DNA from: Flavobacterium saccharophilum
Lineage (GTDB): Bacteria > Bacteroidota > Bacteroidia > Flavobacteriales > Flavobacteriaceae
NCBI RefSeq assembly: GCF_900142735.1
Contig: NZ_FRBY01000002.1
Coordinates: 310,001 to 374,000 of the forward strand
Length of the DNA stretch: 64,000 nt
Reading direction: 5' to 3'
Positions 53,477 to 62,746 of the stretch are shown here, one piece after another (the stretch's first letter is position 1; each line of letters begins with the position of its first letter). A program made the position numbers and the translations under genes. The notes under the pieces are model-generated. The model saw only the letters and a list, made by a program, of their open reading frames with translations, had not been told where the DNA came from and made no database searches.

Positions 53477-55903
53477 ATGCATAAAAATAAATCAAATCGA
53501 TTACGGACTTTTTGCCTGTTGCTTTTTTGTTTAGCTATAGTGACAAAGGTTTCAGCACAAATGGTACGTATATCCGGTAGCATATTTTCTAATGGCTTAA
53601 AGCCGTTAGAAGGTGCTATCGTTACCCTTCATCCATCCAATAAAATAACAACTACAGACAAAGCTGGTCATTTTTTATTTAACCAAATACCAACTGATTC
53701 TAAGTCCATAACGGTACGTTATTCCGGTTATTTACTTCATGAAGTAAAGCTCCCTTTGAATAAAAATGCAATTGTATTTCCTGCTATTGTACTGACTCCG
53801 GAAATAAAAGAATTACAAGAAGTTATCATTAAAGATTCTTACGAAGCCCGTCGTAAAAAAGAAGAATCGCTTACTATTGAAACTGTAAACAGCAGTTTTA
53901 TTCAGCGGAATCTCGGCGGAAGCCTGATGCAGTCTTTACAGAGAATTCCGGGTGTTAAGACCATTTCCATTGGTTCTGGCGGCTCAAAACCTCTGATTCG
54001 GGGACTAAGTTTTAATCAGGTTATCGTTGTCGAAAACGGCATCAAACATGAAGGGCAACAATGGGGTGCTGATCACGGCTTAGAAATTGATCAATATGCT
54101 GTAAATCGCGTCGAAATCATTAAAGGACCTTCCTCTTTTATCTATGGATCTGATGCTATTGGCGGAGCCGTAAACATAAAACCAATTCCATTGCCGGCTA
54201 AAAATGTTCTGGGAGGAAGTGTCGACCTTACCGGTAAAAGCAATAATGAACAATTTGGAGGCTCTGTCAATCTTTTTGGACGTACAGAAAAATGGTTTTT
54301 CGATTCCCGCCTAACGGCTATGGATTACGGAGATTATCGCGTTCCGACGGATACGGTGCACGTGTACAATTATGCTGTCCCGTTATATAAAAATCATTTG
54401 CGAAATACCGCAGGCCGTGAACTTGACTGGCATATCAGTACCGGATATAGTACCGAAAAACTTAAATCGGTTGTATATGTTAGTAACATTTACAGCAAAA
54501 GTGGCTTTTTTGCCAATGCACACGGACTTGAACCCAGAAATGTAGATACAGCACTGCACGATAAATCAAGCAGGGATATTTTAATGCCCTTTCAGGAAGT
54601 TACGCATATCAAAATTAGTAATACAACTTCTTTTCGACTGGGCAGTCATCAATTGAAAACGCAATTGGGTTTTCAGAAGAATTTCCGCAGAGAATATAGT
54701 CATTATGTCAATCATGGATATATGCCGCCTGTATATCCTGCAGCTATGTACGCGCCTCAGGATTTGGAAAGACAATATGATAAAGAAGTTTTTTCTGTGG
54801 CGATTAAGGATGAATTTTCAATTCGAAATCATCAGTTTACGGTAGGTGTAAATGGCGAACAACAGCAAAATAAAATTAGTGGCTGGAGCTTTTTAATTCC
54901 TGCCTTTAAACAAGTTAACGCAGGATTATTTGTTTATGATAAAATGCAAATCAATGATTTATGGCTTTTACACGGAGCGGTTCGAATGGATTATGGCCGA
55001 ATTGAAATGCAGCAATATACAGACTGGTTTCCAAGTGAAATTACAGAAAACGACCAAACTAGTGCGGAATATCTACAACGTTCTTCAGCCTTGACAAGGA
55101 CATTCGGCAGTTTTAACTGGTCAGCCGGCGTGAATTATAATCCGGGGAAATGGTCTTTTAAAGCAAATCTGGGAACTAGTTTCAGAATGCCAATAGCCAA
55201 AGAACTCGCTTCAAACGGTGTCAATTACCACTACTTCAGATTTGAAAAGGGAGATCCTAATTTAGGAGCTGAACGTTCTTATCAGTTAGATCTTGGTATG
55301 GATTGGAAGTCTAATAAATGGTCGGTTCAACTAAGTCCGTTTTTTAATTATTTCCCAAATTACATTTACCTGAACCCAACGTCACAGCATGATATTTATT
55401 ACGGCGCAGGAAATCAGGTTTTTGAATATGAACAAAGCAAAGTGATGCGCTACGGTGCTGAATTGCAAATGCGCTATCAATTCACACCTCAAGTAAGCGG
55501 AGAAATTTTGGCAGAATATCTTTATTCAGAACAATTATCAGGCAGTAAAAAAGGGTATACACTGCCCTTCTCACCTCCTGCTTCTGTTTTGTTTGGGTTG
55601 AATTATACTCCGGAAATCAAGAATTTAAAAGATACGTATTTCTCGCTTGATTACCGTTATAACGCTGCTCAAAATCAGATTGTTCCTCCGGAGAAAAAAA
55701 CAGCCAGCAGCAATGTTTTCAATCTTGCATTTGGAACTAAAGTTATAGCCGGACAACAGGATTTCATTCTTAGTATGCAAGTTCAGAATTTGTTCAACAC
55801 AAAATATCTCAATCATACCAGTTTTTACAGGTTAATCGAACTTCCGGAAGCCAGTAGAAACATTATTCTATCCTTGAAAATTCCTTTTTTAATGCACAAA
55901 TAA
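53477..55903 (+). CDS. TonB-dependent receptor, probable metal importer
   Basis: 808 residues from the ATG at 53477 (a TTG three bases before also opens the frame). A signal peptide, a carboxypeptidase-regulatory-like domain (about 30-110), a plug with PLIRGLSFNQVIVVENGIKH (about 175-194) and GPSSFIYGSDAIGGAV, and a beta-barrel ending FLMHK. It is of the 800-residue TonB receptor type seen for metals or siderophores. His-flanked DUF4625 lipoproteins on both sides and an AztD-like lipoprotein suggest zinc. Confidence 0.82.
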   Translation: MHKNKSNRLRTFCLLLFCLAIVTKVSAQMVRISGSIFSNGLKPLEGAIVTLHPSNKITTTDKAGHFLFNQIPTDSKSITVRYSGYLLHEVKLPLNKNAIVFPAIVLTPEIKELQEVIIKDSYEARRKKEESLTIETVNSSFIQRNLGGSLMQSLQRIPGVKTISIGSGGSKPLIRGLSFNQVIVVENGIKHEGQQWGADHGLEIDQYAVNRVEIIKGPSSFIYGSDAIGGAVNIKPIPLPAKNVLGGSVDLTGKSNNEQFGGSVNLFGRTEKWFFDSRLTAMDYGDYRVPTDTVHVYNYAVPLYKNHLRNTAGRELDWHISTGYSTEKLKSVVYVSNIYSKSGFFANAHGLEPRNVDTALHDKSSRDILMPFQEVTHIKISNTTSFRLGSHQLKTQLGFQKNFRREYSHYVNHGYMPPVYPAAMYAPQDLERQYDKEVFSVAIKDEFSIRNHQFTVGVNGEQQQNKISGWSFLIPAFKQVNAGLFVYDKMQINDLWLLHGAVRMDYGRIEMQQYTDWFPSEITENDQTSAEYLQRSSALTRTFGSFNWSAGVNYNPGKWSFKANLGTSFRMPIAKELASNGVNYHYFRFEKGDPNLGAERSYQLDLGMDWKSNKWSVQLSPFFNYFPNYIYLNPTSQHDIYYGAGNQVFEYEQSKVMRYGAELQMRYQFTPQVSGEILAEYLYSEQLSGSKKGYTLPFSPPASVLFGLNYTPEIKNLKDTYFSLDYRYNAAQNQIVPPEKKTASSNVFNLAFGTKVIAGQQDFILSMQVQNLFNTKYLNHTSFYRLIELPEASRNIILSLKIPFLMHK

Positions 55904-55939
55904 ATACAATATGAATCAAATTAATCAATTCTAAACCCT

Positions 55940-56845
55940 ATGAAAAAAGTAAAATTATTTCTTGTTTTTTGTCTCTCAACTATTGCCTTCACGGCTTGTA
56001 ATAATGACGACGATGAGAATACCATTCTAAAACCCACAGCCCAAAATATCGAAATCGGAACTGCCAATAACAAACGTGCCCTGATTGGCCGTGACTTCCA
56101 TTTTAATGCAGATGTTATTGCCGGTGATAAAATTGCGGATGTACAGCTAAAAATCCTTCCAAAAAAGGGAGAAACGTATACCAAAGACTGGAAGTTTGAA
56201 CTGTCATGGATTGATTATAAAGGCGCCAAAAACACCAACGTTCACAAACATTTCAATATTCCCAGCGAAGCTCCGGAAGGCAAATTCGATTTTTATTTCA
56301 TCGTGAAAGATGAAAACGGAACCCAACTTGAAATTAAGGAAGAAATTATCATTACAGATCCCGCCAACATGCCGGCTGATCCGTTAATTGGCAGAGATAT
56401 GCTTTCAAGAAATGATGATTTGATTTACTACATGGAAACCTGGGCTGAACCGGAATTAATCTTCAAAAAAAATGATTTGCTTACCGCGCATGCTCAGGTA
56501 AGCCAGATTATGGGCGATGGTATTTTGTATTCTGTTTTAATAAAGAAAAGTCTCAATTATCACCCGGAGAGTATTGATAATCTTGACCTGAAAAAGGTGA
56601 TTGTCATTTCTAAAGTCGAACATAAAGGCCTGCCTGCTGCTTCAAAAATTGCTACACTACAAAAAATAAACGACGTCTGGGGCGGCGAAAGCATTGTGAT
56701 TGGTGCAGAAAAAGATGCAGACGGAACTGCAATAACAGCAGAGAAAGTGTGGCAATCCGGTCAATACAATTGGGTAGTGCTTTACAAAAACACCAGCTAC
56801 AATATGAGCGTCTACAAGTCGATACCCATTACAATCAATTATTAA
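55940..56845 (+). CDS. DUF4625-related lipoprotein
   Basis: A 301-residue lipoprotein (IAFTACNNDDDE, Cys near residue 20). The first 130 residues repeat the DUF4625 pattern (ALIGRDFHFNADVIAGDKI, then NVHKHFNIP and GKFDFYFIVKDENG); the second half is a further domain with few histidines. It lies 36 bases after the TonB receptor gene and 39 before the AztD-like gene, within the same run. Confidence 0.7.
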   Translation: MKKVKLFLVFCLSTIAFTACNNDDDENTILKPTAQNIEIGTANNKRALIGRDFHFNADVIAGDKIADVQLKILPKKGETYTKDWKFELSWIDYKGAKNTNVHKHFNIPSEAPEGKFDFYFIVKDENGTQLEIKEEIIITDPANMPADPLIGRDMLSRNDDLIYYMETWAEPELIFKKNDLLTAHAQVSQIMGDGILYSVLIKKSLNYHPESIDNLDLKKVIVISKVEHKGLPAASKIATLQKINDVWGGESIVIGAEKDADGTAITAEKVWQSGQYNWVVLYKNTSYNMSVYKSIPITINY

Positions 56846-56884
56846 TTCATTAACCCTAAATAATAACTTAAACACCCTTTTAAA

Positions 56885-58099
56885 ATGAAAAACAATTATT
56901 TCAAACTGATTTTCCTATTTGCTTTAGCTTCATTTGCAATTTCGTGTAGCAATGATGACGACAATTCTACTGCAGTTCCTGATGAAACACTTACTGAGTA
57001 CAAATACCTGAGAGTATTGCTTTCTGACGAAAAAACAACAGATCTTACACTTGTAAATCCAGTAGATGCGACGACCAGTTTATTTAATGCCAAATTTGCA
57101 AAAGCATCACTTTATACGACTGAATCTGGCAGATACGCAGGAATCATCCACAGAACAAATAATACAGTAGAAACTTTTGACAGTGGTTTTGAAAGTCATG
57201 GAGATCATGTGGATGTAGACGGTATTCCAAAGTTTGGGTCTCTGGTTGGTCAATCGCTTATGCCAACCCATTTTAAAAGTAAAATTGGAGAATTACTGAC
57301 TTTTAATGATGGTGATGGAACGCTATCTGTTGCCAAAGAAGCTGAAATCAATACAGCCGGAGCCAAATTCAAAGTGGTAAATGCTGGTTTAGTAGCGCAT
57401 CACGGTGCTATGGCGACTTTCGCTAACGGTACTTATGCTATCACGGTAAAGGATAATTCAATTGCCGGAACACTTCCTGAAAAAGTAAAAATTATTGATA
57501 ATACAGGTAAAACTCTTTTTGATGCTACTGTAGCAACTAAAGGTATTCACGGAAATGCTTCAGACGGAACTTATGCCGTTTTTGGTTCAGCGAGTGGTGT
57601 TTTGGTAGTGGAAAGCTCAGGAAAACAAAAACTTATTACACTTCCCGAAGATTTTGGTACAGCCTGGTTCGGGAGTATTTTAGAAACAAAAGCGAAAGGG
57701 AAATTTGTGGGATATACTGCTGCAAAAGGAGCTTATTTAATTGATGTAGTAAATGGTACAATTAAACCTATTTTACAAAACACTACGATCATGCAGTGTA
57801 AAGTAAGTTACAACGCTACTAAACTTGGAATTTTATTGCATTCCGGTGAGTTCAAATTATTTAACCTGACGAGTTTACAAATAGAAAAAGAAGGTAAAGT
57901 AATTAGCGAAACAGCCACTGATGCCACTTTAAAACCACAAATGCAGTTAACAGAAAATTTTGCTTACATCACCTCTCCAACTACAGGAGAATTAGTGCAG
58001 GTTAATTTGGCTACTATAACCATTACTAAGAAAATCAAGGTTTCAAATACGCCTTATATGATTACAATTCTTGGATTTGAAAATAGTAAAAGTCATTAG
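56885..58099 (+). CDS. AztD-like periplasmic zinc-binding beta-propeller lipoprotein
   Basis: A 404-residue lipoprotein (FAISCSND, Cys21). The body is a beta-propeller with the histidine elements of the zinc metallochaperone AztD: ESHGDHVDVDG (H105, H108), LMPTHFKSK (H129), VAHHGAMATF (H172, H173) and KGIHGNASDG (H222). AztD hands zinc to the AztC binding protein in an ABC system; no ABC transporter is in the window. As last gene of the run it fits periplasmic or outer-membrane zinc handling after the TonB receptor. A strong terminator follows. Confidence 0.78.
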   Translation: MKNNYFKLIFLFALASFAISCSNDDDNSTAVPDETLTEYKYLRVLLSDEKTTDLTLVNPVDATTSLFNAKFAKASLYTTESGRYAGIIHRTNNTVETFDSGFESHGDHVDVDGIPKFGSLVGQSLMPTHFKSKIGELLTFNDGDGTLSVAKEAEINTAGAKFKVVNAGLVAHHGAMATFANGTYAITVKDNSIAGTLPEKVKIIDNTGKTLFDATVATKGIHGNASDGTYAVFGSASGVLVVESSGKQKLITLPEDFGTAWFGSILETKAKGKFVGYTAAKGAYLIDVVNGTIKPILQNTTIMQCKVSYNATKLGILLHSGEFKLFNLTSLQIEKEGKVISETATDATLKPQMQLTENFAYITSPTTGELVQVNLATITITKKIKVSNTPYMITILGFENSKSH

Positions 58100-58111
58100 T
58101 TATTTTTACAG

Positions 58112-58140
58112 AAAGGCATACTTCAATAGTATGCCTTTTT
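58112..58140 (+). terminator. Terminator of the metal-acquisition cluster
   Basis: AAAGGCATACT (58112-58122) and AGTATGCCTTT (58128-58138) around five bases, followed by TT on the plus strand in a T-rich stretch. It ends the AztD-like gene's transcript. Confidence 0.8.
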
Positions 58141-58158
58141 ATATGGATCTGTTTTAAA

Positions 58159-58800
58159 TTAACCAAAACTGAATATTTCATCAAGTTCAATTACGGAAGT
58201 TCCATTCGGTAAAATTTTTGGTGCAATTGCCAATTTCTTCGCTAAAATAGTAGTCGACAAAGGTCTGAACCTTTTAAACAAACCAATTGTATTGGCCAGT
58301 TTTAGAATATTTCCCATCACTTTTTCACCAAATCTGTCTGTACCAGCTCTTAAAAGTAATCCGGGTTTGAAAATAATATATTGTCCGAAATTAAGCTTTG
58401 TAATCTCATCTTCGAGTTTTCCTTTTATTTGAGAATAAAAAACCTTGCTTTGTGCAGAAGCTCCGTAAGCAGATAACAAGACAAATGATGGAACTCCGTT
58501 TTCTCTAGCTAATCTTGCAAATGTTATTGGAATATCAAAGTCTATTTTAGTCTGATTTTCTTTTGAGCCGGCAGCTTTAAGCGTTGTTCCCAAACAGGAA
58601 AAAAAGACATCGCCAACGATCAAATGTTTATGAGAATAAATATTAGAAAAATCGATAATTTGTTCTGTCAACTTGGGGTGTCGTTTCCCTGTTGCTCTTC
58701 TGACAAAAACAGTAACTGACGTATAAGCTGCATCTGCTAAAAGTTCGTCAACCAGCAATTCTCCTGTTGAACCTGTGGCTCCAATAACTAATGCTTTCAT
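58159..58800 (-). CDS. NAD(P)-binding oxidoreductase-like protein
   Basis: A 213-residue Rossmann-fold protein, MKALVIGATGSTGELLVDEL, of the atypical SDR type that includes HTATIP2-like and YwnB-like proteins. FVLLSAYGASAQSKVFYSQIK (about 112-132) has Ser and Tyr-x3-Lys-like residues (Y128-x-x-x-K) in place for a possible active site. It converges with the metal-acquisition run. Function is unknown; it may act on flavins or quinones. Confidence 0.82.
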   Translation of the reverse strand: MKALVIGATGSTGELLVDELLADAAYTSVTVFVRRATGKRHPKLTEQIIDFSNIYSHKHLIVGDVFFSCLGTTLKAAGSKENQTKIDFDIPITFARLARENGVPSFVLLSAYGASAQSKVFYSQIKGKLEDEITKLNFGQYIIFKPGLLLRAGTDRFGEKVMGNILKLANTIGLFKRFRPLSTTILAKKLAIAPKILPNGTSVIELDEIFSFG

Positions 58801-59010
58801 AATATAAATTTAAAAATTAAAATCAAAAGTGTAAAGCTTCATGGGCTTTGCTTTACCGTTGTATAAAGATCTAAAATAAATTCTGCAATAACTTATTGTA
58901 AAGAATATCTCCGGGCAGTTCTGCCAATGTAGTAGAGGGCTTTACATCTACAAACATAAAAATTCGTTCTTCCTGTATGGGATGATGGCAGCGTTCTAAC
59001 AAAAGTAAAA

Positions 59011-59045
59011 AAAAATGCCAAACGAAGAGTCTGGCATTTTTTTTC
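59011..59045 (-). terminator. Terminator of the aldo/keto reductase operon
   Basis: AAAAATGCCA (59011-59020) and TGGCATTTTT (59032-59041) with a T-run on the minus strand (and also on the plus). It lies 50 bases past the stop of the aldo/keto reductase gene. A 60-codon frame at 58871-59053 overlaps it and is rejected. Confidence 0.85.
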
Positions 59046-59090
59046 TTTTTCATTCGTTTTAACCCGGAAAATTCTCTTTCCCCTTGCGCT

Positions 59091-60143
59091 TTATACTTTA
59101 TGTTTTACTTCTACAAGTCCTGTACTTTCACCAAATATATTTGCCTGATTTTCTGAAATCATTGTGTGTGGATATCCTAAATCAATAGTACTAATTTTAT
59201 TTAGACGTTCAATTTCATCACCTGAAAGTATAATTTTAAGTGAATTCAAATTATCCGCTAGTTGCTGCTCGTTTCTTGGCCCTAATATGGTTACAGTTGA
59301 CAATCTGCTGTTATCATGTTTTTGTCTTAACCATGCTAAGGCTATATCTAATATTTTAGCCTCTTTTTCATTAGCCATACTTTCAAGCGCATTTAAAATT
59401 TCTGTTTCTCTGTTTCCAGTTTCACCTTTTAATAATGCACCACCCCACGCCTGCTGTCTTGATGGTTCATTTTGGAGATTAGAACGGTATTTTCCTGTCA
59501 GCGTTCCGCCTGCTAATGGTGACCAAAATGCTGCTCCCAGTCCTAAAGTCTCTGCCATAGGTAGTAATTCACGGTCTGCAGCTCTTTCTATTAAATTATA
59601 TTCTACCTGTATTCCTGCAACTGGTGCCCAACCTCTAAGATCAGCCAGAAGTGCTGCATTTGCAATCTTCCATGCCGGGAAATTTGAAAATCCGGTATAT
59701 AAAATTTTCCCCTGACGTACCAAATCATCCATGGCTCTCATGATCTCTTCAATTGGCGTTTGTCCGTCTGCAAGATGTGCCCAGTAAATATCCAAATAAT
59801 CAGTATCCAGACGTTTTAAACTTTGCTCAACAGAATGAATGATATTCTTTCTACTATTACCTGTAGTCAATAACGTAGATCCTCCAGTAGAAAATTTAGA
59901 AGAAAGTATCAAATCGTGACGTTTTTCTTTAATAAGTTTTCCAAGGATTTCTTCTGATTGGCCCAATTGGTAACCATCGGCTGTATCAATAAAATTACCG
60001 CCCGCTTCAATGTATTTATTGAATATGTTTTTTGAGGTTTCTTCGTCGGAACCATGTCCCCAACGTGTTCCAAAGTTTCCTGTTCCTAATGCCAGTTCCG
60101 ATACTCTTAGTCCGGTTTTCTGTCCAAAAATTTTGTATTTCAT
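59091..60143 (-). CDS. Aldo/keto reductase
   Basis: A 350-residue TIM-barrel NADPH reductase. The catalytic Asp/Tyr stretch FIDTADGYQLGQSEEILGK is near residue 51, Lys in LILSSKFS, and His in DIYWAHLADG (about residue 120) in place of the usual LxxxHxxD. The cofactor-binding C-terminal segment has VTILGPRNEQQLADNL. It follows tetR by 58 bases with a second copy of the same operator between them, so TetR probably represses both. Confidence 0.9.
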   Translation of the reverse strand: MKYKIFGQKTGLRVSELALGTGNFGTRWGHGSDEETSKNIFNKYIEAGGNFIDTADGYQLGQSEEILGKLIKEKRHDLILSSKFSTGGSTLLTTGNSRKNIIHSVEQSLKRLDTDYLDIYWAHLADGQTPIEEIMRAMDDLVRQGKILYTGFSNFPAWKIANAALLADLRGWAPVAGIQVEYNLIERAADRELLPMAETLGLGAAFWSPLAGGTLTGKYRSNLQNEPSRQQAWGGALLKGETGNRETEILNALESMANEKEAKILDIALAWLRQKHDNSRLSTVTILGPRNEQQLADNLNSLKIILSGDEIERLNKISTIDLGYPHTMISENQANIFGESTGLVEVKHKV

Positions 60144-60164
60144 AATATAAAAAGTTTAAATTTC

Positions 60165-60188
60165 ATTCTGTACCAATCAGTACAAAAT
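60165..60188. promoter_or_regulatory. TetR operator 2 (between tetR and the reductase gene)
   Basis: ATTCTGTACC-aatc-AGTACAAAAT: the same palindrome as operator 1, with two mismatches between the arms. It lies 21 bases before the reductase start codon, where it should control that gene separately from read-through. Confidence 0.65.
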
Positions 60189-60201
60189 TTGTTAAAAAAA
60201 A

Positions 60202-60786
60202 TCACCCGACCATATCGAGATTAAATTTTATTAGCGCCGCCAAAGAAGCGTCGTTCATATTCATTCGTTTAGTAATATTAATTCCGTTCCATAAATTAAG
60301 CAGATGGCTTCCGAGAAGTTCAGCACTTTTATCTGTTTTGATAACATTTTTGTCTTTACTTGTCTGAATGACATCAACAAATATTTCTTCTAACTCAAAG
60401 AGAAGCTTTGCTATCATTTTTCGCGTATATTCATCTTTTGCTGCCATTTCAACTAAAGCATTTCCCATAAAACATCCTTTTGCTTTATGTACATTGGCAC
60501 CGTCTGAAAGTTCAAGAAAAAAAGTTTTCAGATACTCAAAAGGATTTTGGCTCTCCGCAATTTCTTTTCTCAATCTTGAAAGCAAATTAGAAGCAAACTG
60601 CTGTAACGATTTTTCGTAAAGTTCTTTTTTTCCTCCTTTAAAAAAAAGATAAAAACTTCCTTTACCAATTCCCATAGCCTTTAACAATTCTTCTGCAGAA
60701 GCTGCCTCATACCCTTTCTCCCAAAAGACCTGAGCGGCTTTTGAAATCACTTCTTGTTCATCGAATATTTTAGGTCTTCCAGCCAT
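60202..60786 (-). CDS. TetR/AcrR-family transcriptional regulator
   Basis: A 194-residue protein. The N-terminal HTH (about 5-50) has EVISKAAQVFWEKGYEAASAEELLKAMGIGKGSFYLFFKGGKKELYEKSL, quoted here only through its features: a 'GIGKGSFYLFF' recognition helix and 'GKKELYEK'. The rest is the helical ligand-binding part. It reads its own gene and the aldo/keto reductase through the two palindromes. In this family such pairs usually answer to electrophiles or quinones. Confidence 0.92.
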   Translation of the reverse strand: MAGRPKIFDEQEVISKAAQVFWEKGYEAASAEELLKAMGIGKGSFYLFFKGGKKELYEKSLQQFASNLLSRLRKEIAESQNPFEYLKTFFLELSDGANVHKAKGCFMGNALVEMAAKDEYTRKMIAKLLFELEEIFVDVIQTSKDKNVIKTDKSAELLGSHLLNLWNGINITKRMNMNDASLAALIKFNLDMVG

Positions 60787-60804
60787 TTTGAATTAATTAT
60801 AGAC

Positions 60805-60835
60805 CAAAGATATTATTTTGTACTGATTAGTACAA
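60805..60835 (-). promoter_or_regulatory. Promoter of the tetR gene
   Basis: On the minus strand TTG (60835-60833), 20 bases, then TATCTTTG (60812-60805), a full -7 match. Operator 1 covers the spacer and the -33, so bound TetR would block it. Confidence 0.55.
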
Positions 60836-60838
60836 AAT
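60815..60838. promoter_or_regulatory. TetR operator 1 (before tetR)
   Basis: ATTTTGTACT (60815-60824), gatt, AGTACAAAAT (60829-60838): a perfect 10-base inverted repeat over the tetR promoter. A related copy at 60165-60188 precedes the reductase gene, which strongly supports both being sites of the TetR protein. Confidence 0.75.
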
Positions 60839-60963
60839 ATAGTCCTGACTTTAACAAAATATTAACATCGCTACACAACTGACTATCAGTTATTTCGTTC
60901 GTTTTAAATAATAAAGTTTTTTATGAAATATATAGATTGTAAAGACTATCTACCTATTAGGAT

Positions 60964-61983
60964 TTATTTTTTCTCAAAATAAAGATAATTGGTGCTATTA
61001 CTTACATCACGCAATCTTATTTGCGAATTATTAAAGTCAAACAATTTCCAACTATTATTTAGTTTACCAAGTAATTCTGAACTGAAAGTTAGTTTTAATT
61101 CCCTAACATTATTTTGTATTGTACTTTCCCATGTACCTGTTTCTGAAATCGCTCCTTTGCTGGCAACTACAGATTTGTCGCTTTTAAAGACAAACGAATA
61201 ACCACTATAAGAGGAAGTTTTTTCTGAATCATCAAAATAATAAGGTATTTCCCAGGAACCTTTTGTTATTGTTGCTGCAAAGTCAAGTGTAACAATATTA
61301 TTTTCCGGGCAATAATCAATAGCATATTTTATGGCATTTTCGAAATCTAAATTACTTGTAATTGATTTTATCTGATTGTTGTAATCTACTATCGAAATTG
61401 GATATTGTAAGGAAATATACTGACTGCTGTTAAGGCTTTTTATAAAATTAAAAAACGCCTGATCGCTTATAATCGAAACAGAACCCGCGACCTGATTTGC
61501 ACTGTTATACGTATTTATTGTGATAGGATAATTAATGTTTAATCCATTTATTTTCGATAAAAGATCTGGATACATATTCCAATAATCGATTAAAGAATTA
61601 AAATCAGCCTCATTCGGAATGTTTTTTTCGATGTAATTGTAATACACCATCGTTACCGGAAAGCTTATTTTTACAATGTCATCATCAGTATTGTTTTCGT
61701 TGATATTATCAACTACTTTTTGATAATCTGCTGTAGTGTTAACTGCAATTTGTTCGTTGTTAACAGTAACACTATAAGGAAGTTTAATAGTACAATAGGT
61801 AGAACCGTCAATTACATTATCCTGCACTGTCTGAACCATTGCTACTCTTTGCAAATAAGTTGTAAGAGGAGAAACATTTGTAATTGTTCCCTTTGCATTA
61901 TTGTTTTGCTCATCCATATCACTTTGACAAGAAAGTAAGAATAAGAAAACTGCTATTGACAAATATTTTTTCAGAGGGAACAT
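60964..61983 (-). CDS. Repeat-containing lipoprotein divergent from the sigma factor
   Basis: A 339-residue lipoprotein (VFLFLLSCQSDM, Cys about residue 19). It contains about three loosely repeated units of the type 'YPITI...' (SFPVTMVYYN, NYPITINTYN and QYPISIVDYN, each followed by a helix with F/Y and I or V). The C-terminal part (about 250-339) is a different beta domain. A TACATTTG -7-like element (minus, 61997-62004) is too close to the start to be sure. Divergence from the sigma factor gene suggests a functional link. No family is named. Confidence 0.72.
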   Translation of the reverse strand: MFPLKKYLSIAVFLFLLSCQSDMDEQNNNAKGTITNVSPLTTYLQRVAMVQTVQDNVIDGSTYCTIKLPYSVTVNNEQIAVNTTADYQKVVDNINENNTDDDIVKISFPVTMVYYNYIEKNIPNEADFNSLIDYWNMYPDLLSKINGLNINYPITINTYNSANQVAGSVSIISDQAFFNFIKSLNSSQYISLQYPISIVDYNNQIKSITSNLDFENAIKYAIDYCPENNIVTLDFAATITKGSWEIPYYFDDSEKTSSYSGYSFVFKSDKSVVASKGAISETGTWESTIQNNVRELKLTFSSELLGKLNNSWKLFDFNNSQIRLRDVSNSTNYLYFEKK

Positions 61984-62181
61984 ATTTATATTTTTACAAA
62001 TGTAATAAAATTTAAGAAAATCGTTTTTAATAAATTCGGCATCAAGACTTTTGGTTTCATTCTTTATTTTTAAATTATCTAAAAAAATAGCATTTTCTAC
62101 TTGTATAAAACATTCTATTTTGCTTTTACCCTACTTAAAGCAAAAACAAATACATTTACAGCGTACAAATCGAAAATCCAA

Positions 62182-62697
62182 ATGCCAAATAAAAACCAAT
62201 CTAATACTTGTGATGAAATACTATTTTCATCTTTTTTTAAAAGTCAGATAAAAGCACTTCGAAATTTTCTTTTCTATAAATTTGGCAACATGGATCAGGC
62301 AGAAGATTTAGCACAGGAAGCATTTGTCAAGCTCTGGCAAAACTGTTCTTCTGTACCACTGGAAAAAGCGAAATCATATATTTATACTATTGCAAACAAT
62401 AGTAGTCTCAATGAAGTGGCACACCAAAAAGTGGTTCTGAAATATGAAAAAAACTTTACTGGTCTGGATAAAACAAATGAAAATCCCGAATATCTTCTGG
62501 AAGAAAAACAATTTCAGGCCAAACTATTGAAAGCTATTGAAAATTTAAACGAAAAGCAGCGTGTTGCTTTTTTGATGCATCGTATTGATGGAAAGAAATA
62601 CAGCGAAATTGCCTTAGCGCTAAACATTAGTGTAAAGGCAGTCGAAAAACGCATTCATTTGGCTTTGTTAAGCCTGCGTAAAGAAATTGATTTATAA
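62182..62697 (+). CDS. ECF sigma factor (FecI-like)
   Basis: 171 residues from the ATG at 62182; a TTG 27 codons earlier is not needed. Region 2 has the DQAEDLAQEAFVKLW type segment (about 40-54), region 4 the YSEIALALNISVKAVEKRI helix-turn-helix (about 141-160) that is typical of Bacteroidota ECF sigma factors. It should direct transcription of the receptor that follows and perhaps the lipoprotein behind it. The FecR gene starts 49 bases later. Confidence 0.92.
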   Translation: MPNKNQSNTCDEILFSSFFKSQIKALRNFLFYKFGNMDQAEDLAQEAFVKLWQNCSSVPLEKAKSYIYTIANNSSLNEVAHQKVVLKYEKNFTGLDKTNENPEYLLEEKQFQAKLLKAIENLNEKQRVAFLMHRIDGKKYSEIALALNISVKAVEKRIHLALLSLRKEIDL

Positions 62698-62746
62698 AAG
62701 TAGGGTAAATTTAGTTCCACTTGTTTTAATATATAATACTAGTACA

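Noticed and set aside
58871..59053. 60-codon minus-strand frame after the aldo/keto reductase gene
   Set aside because: Its start region is the reductase terminator hairpin and T-run; the Lys-rich start is only the A-run translated.
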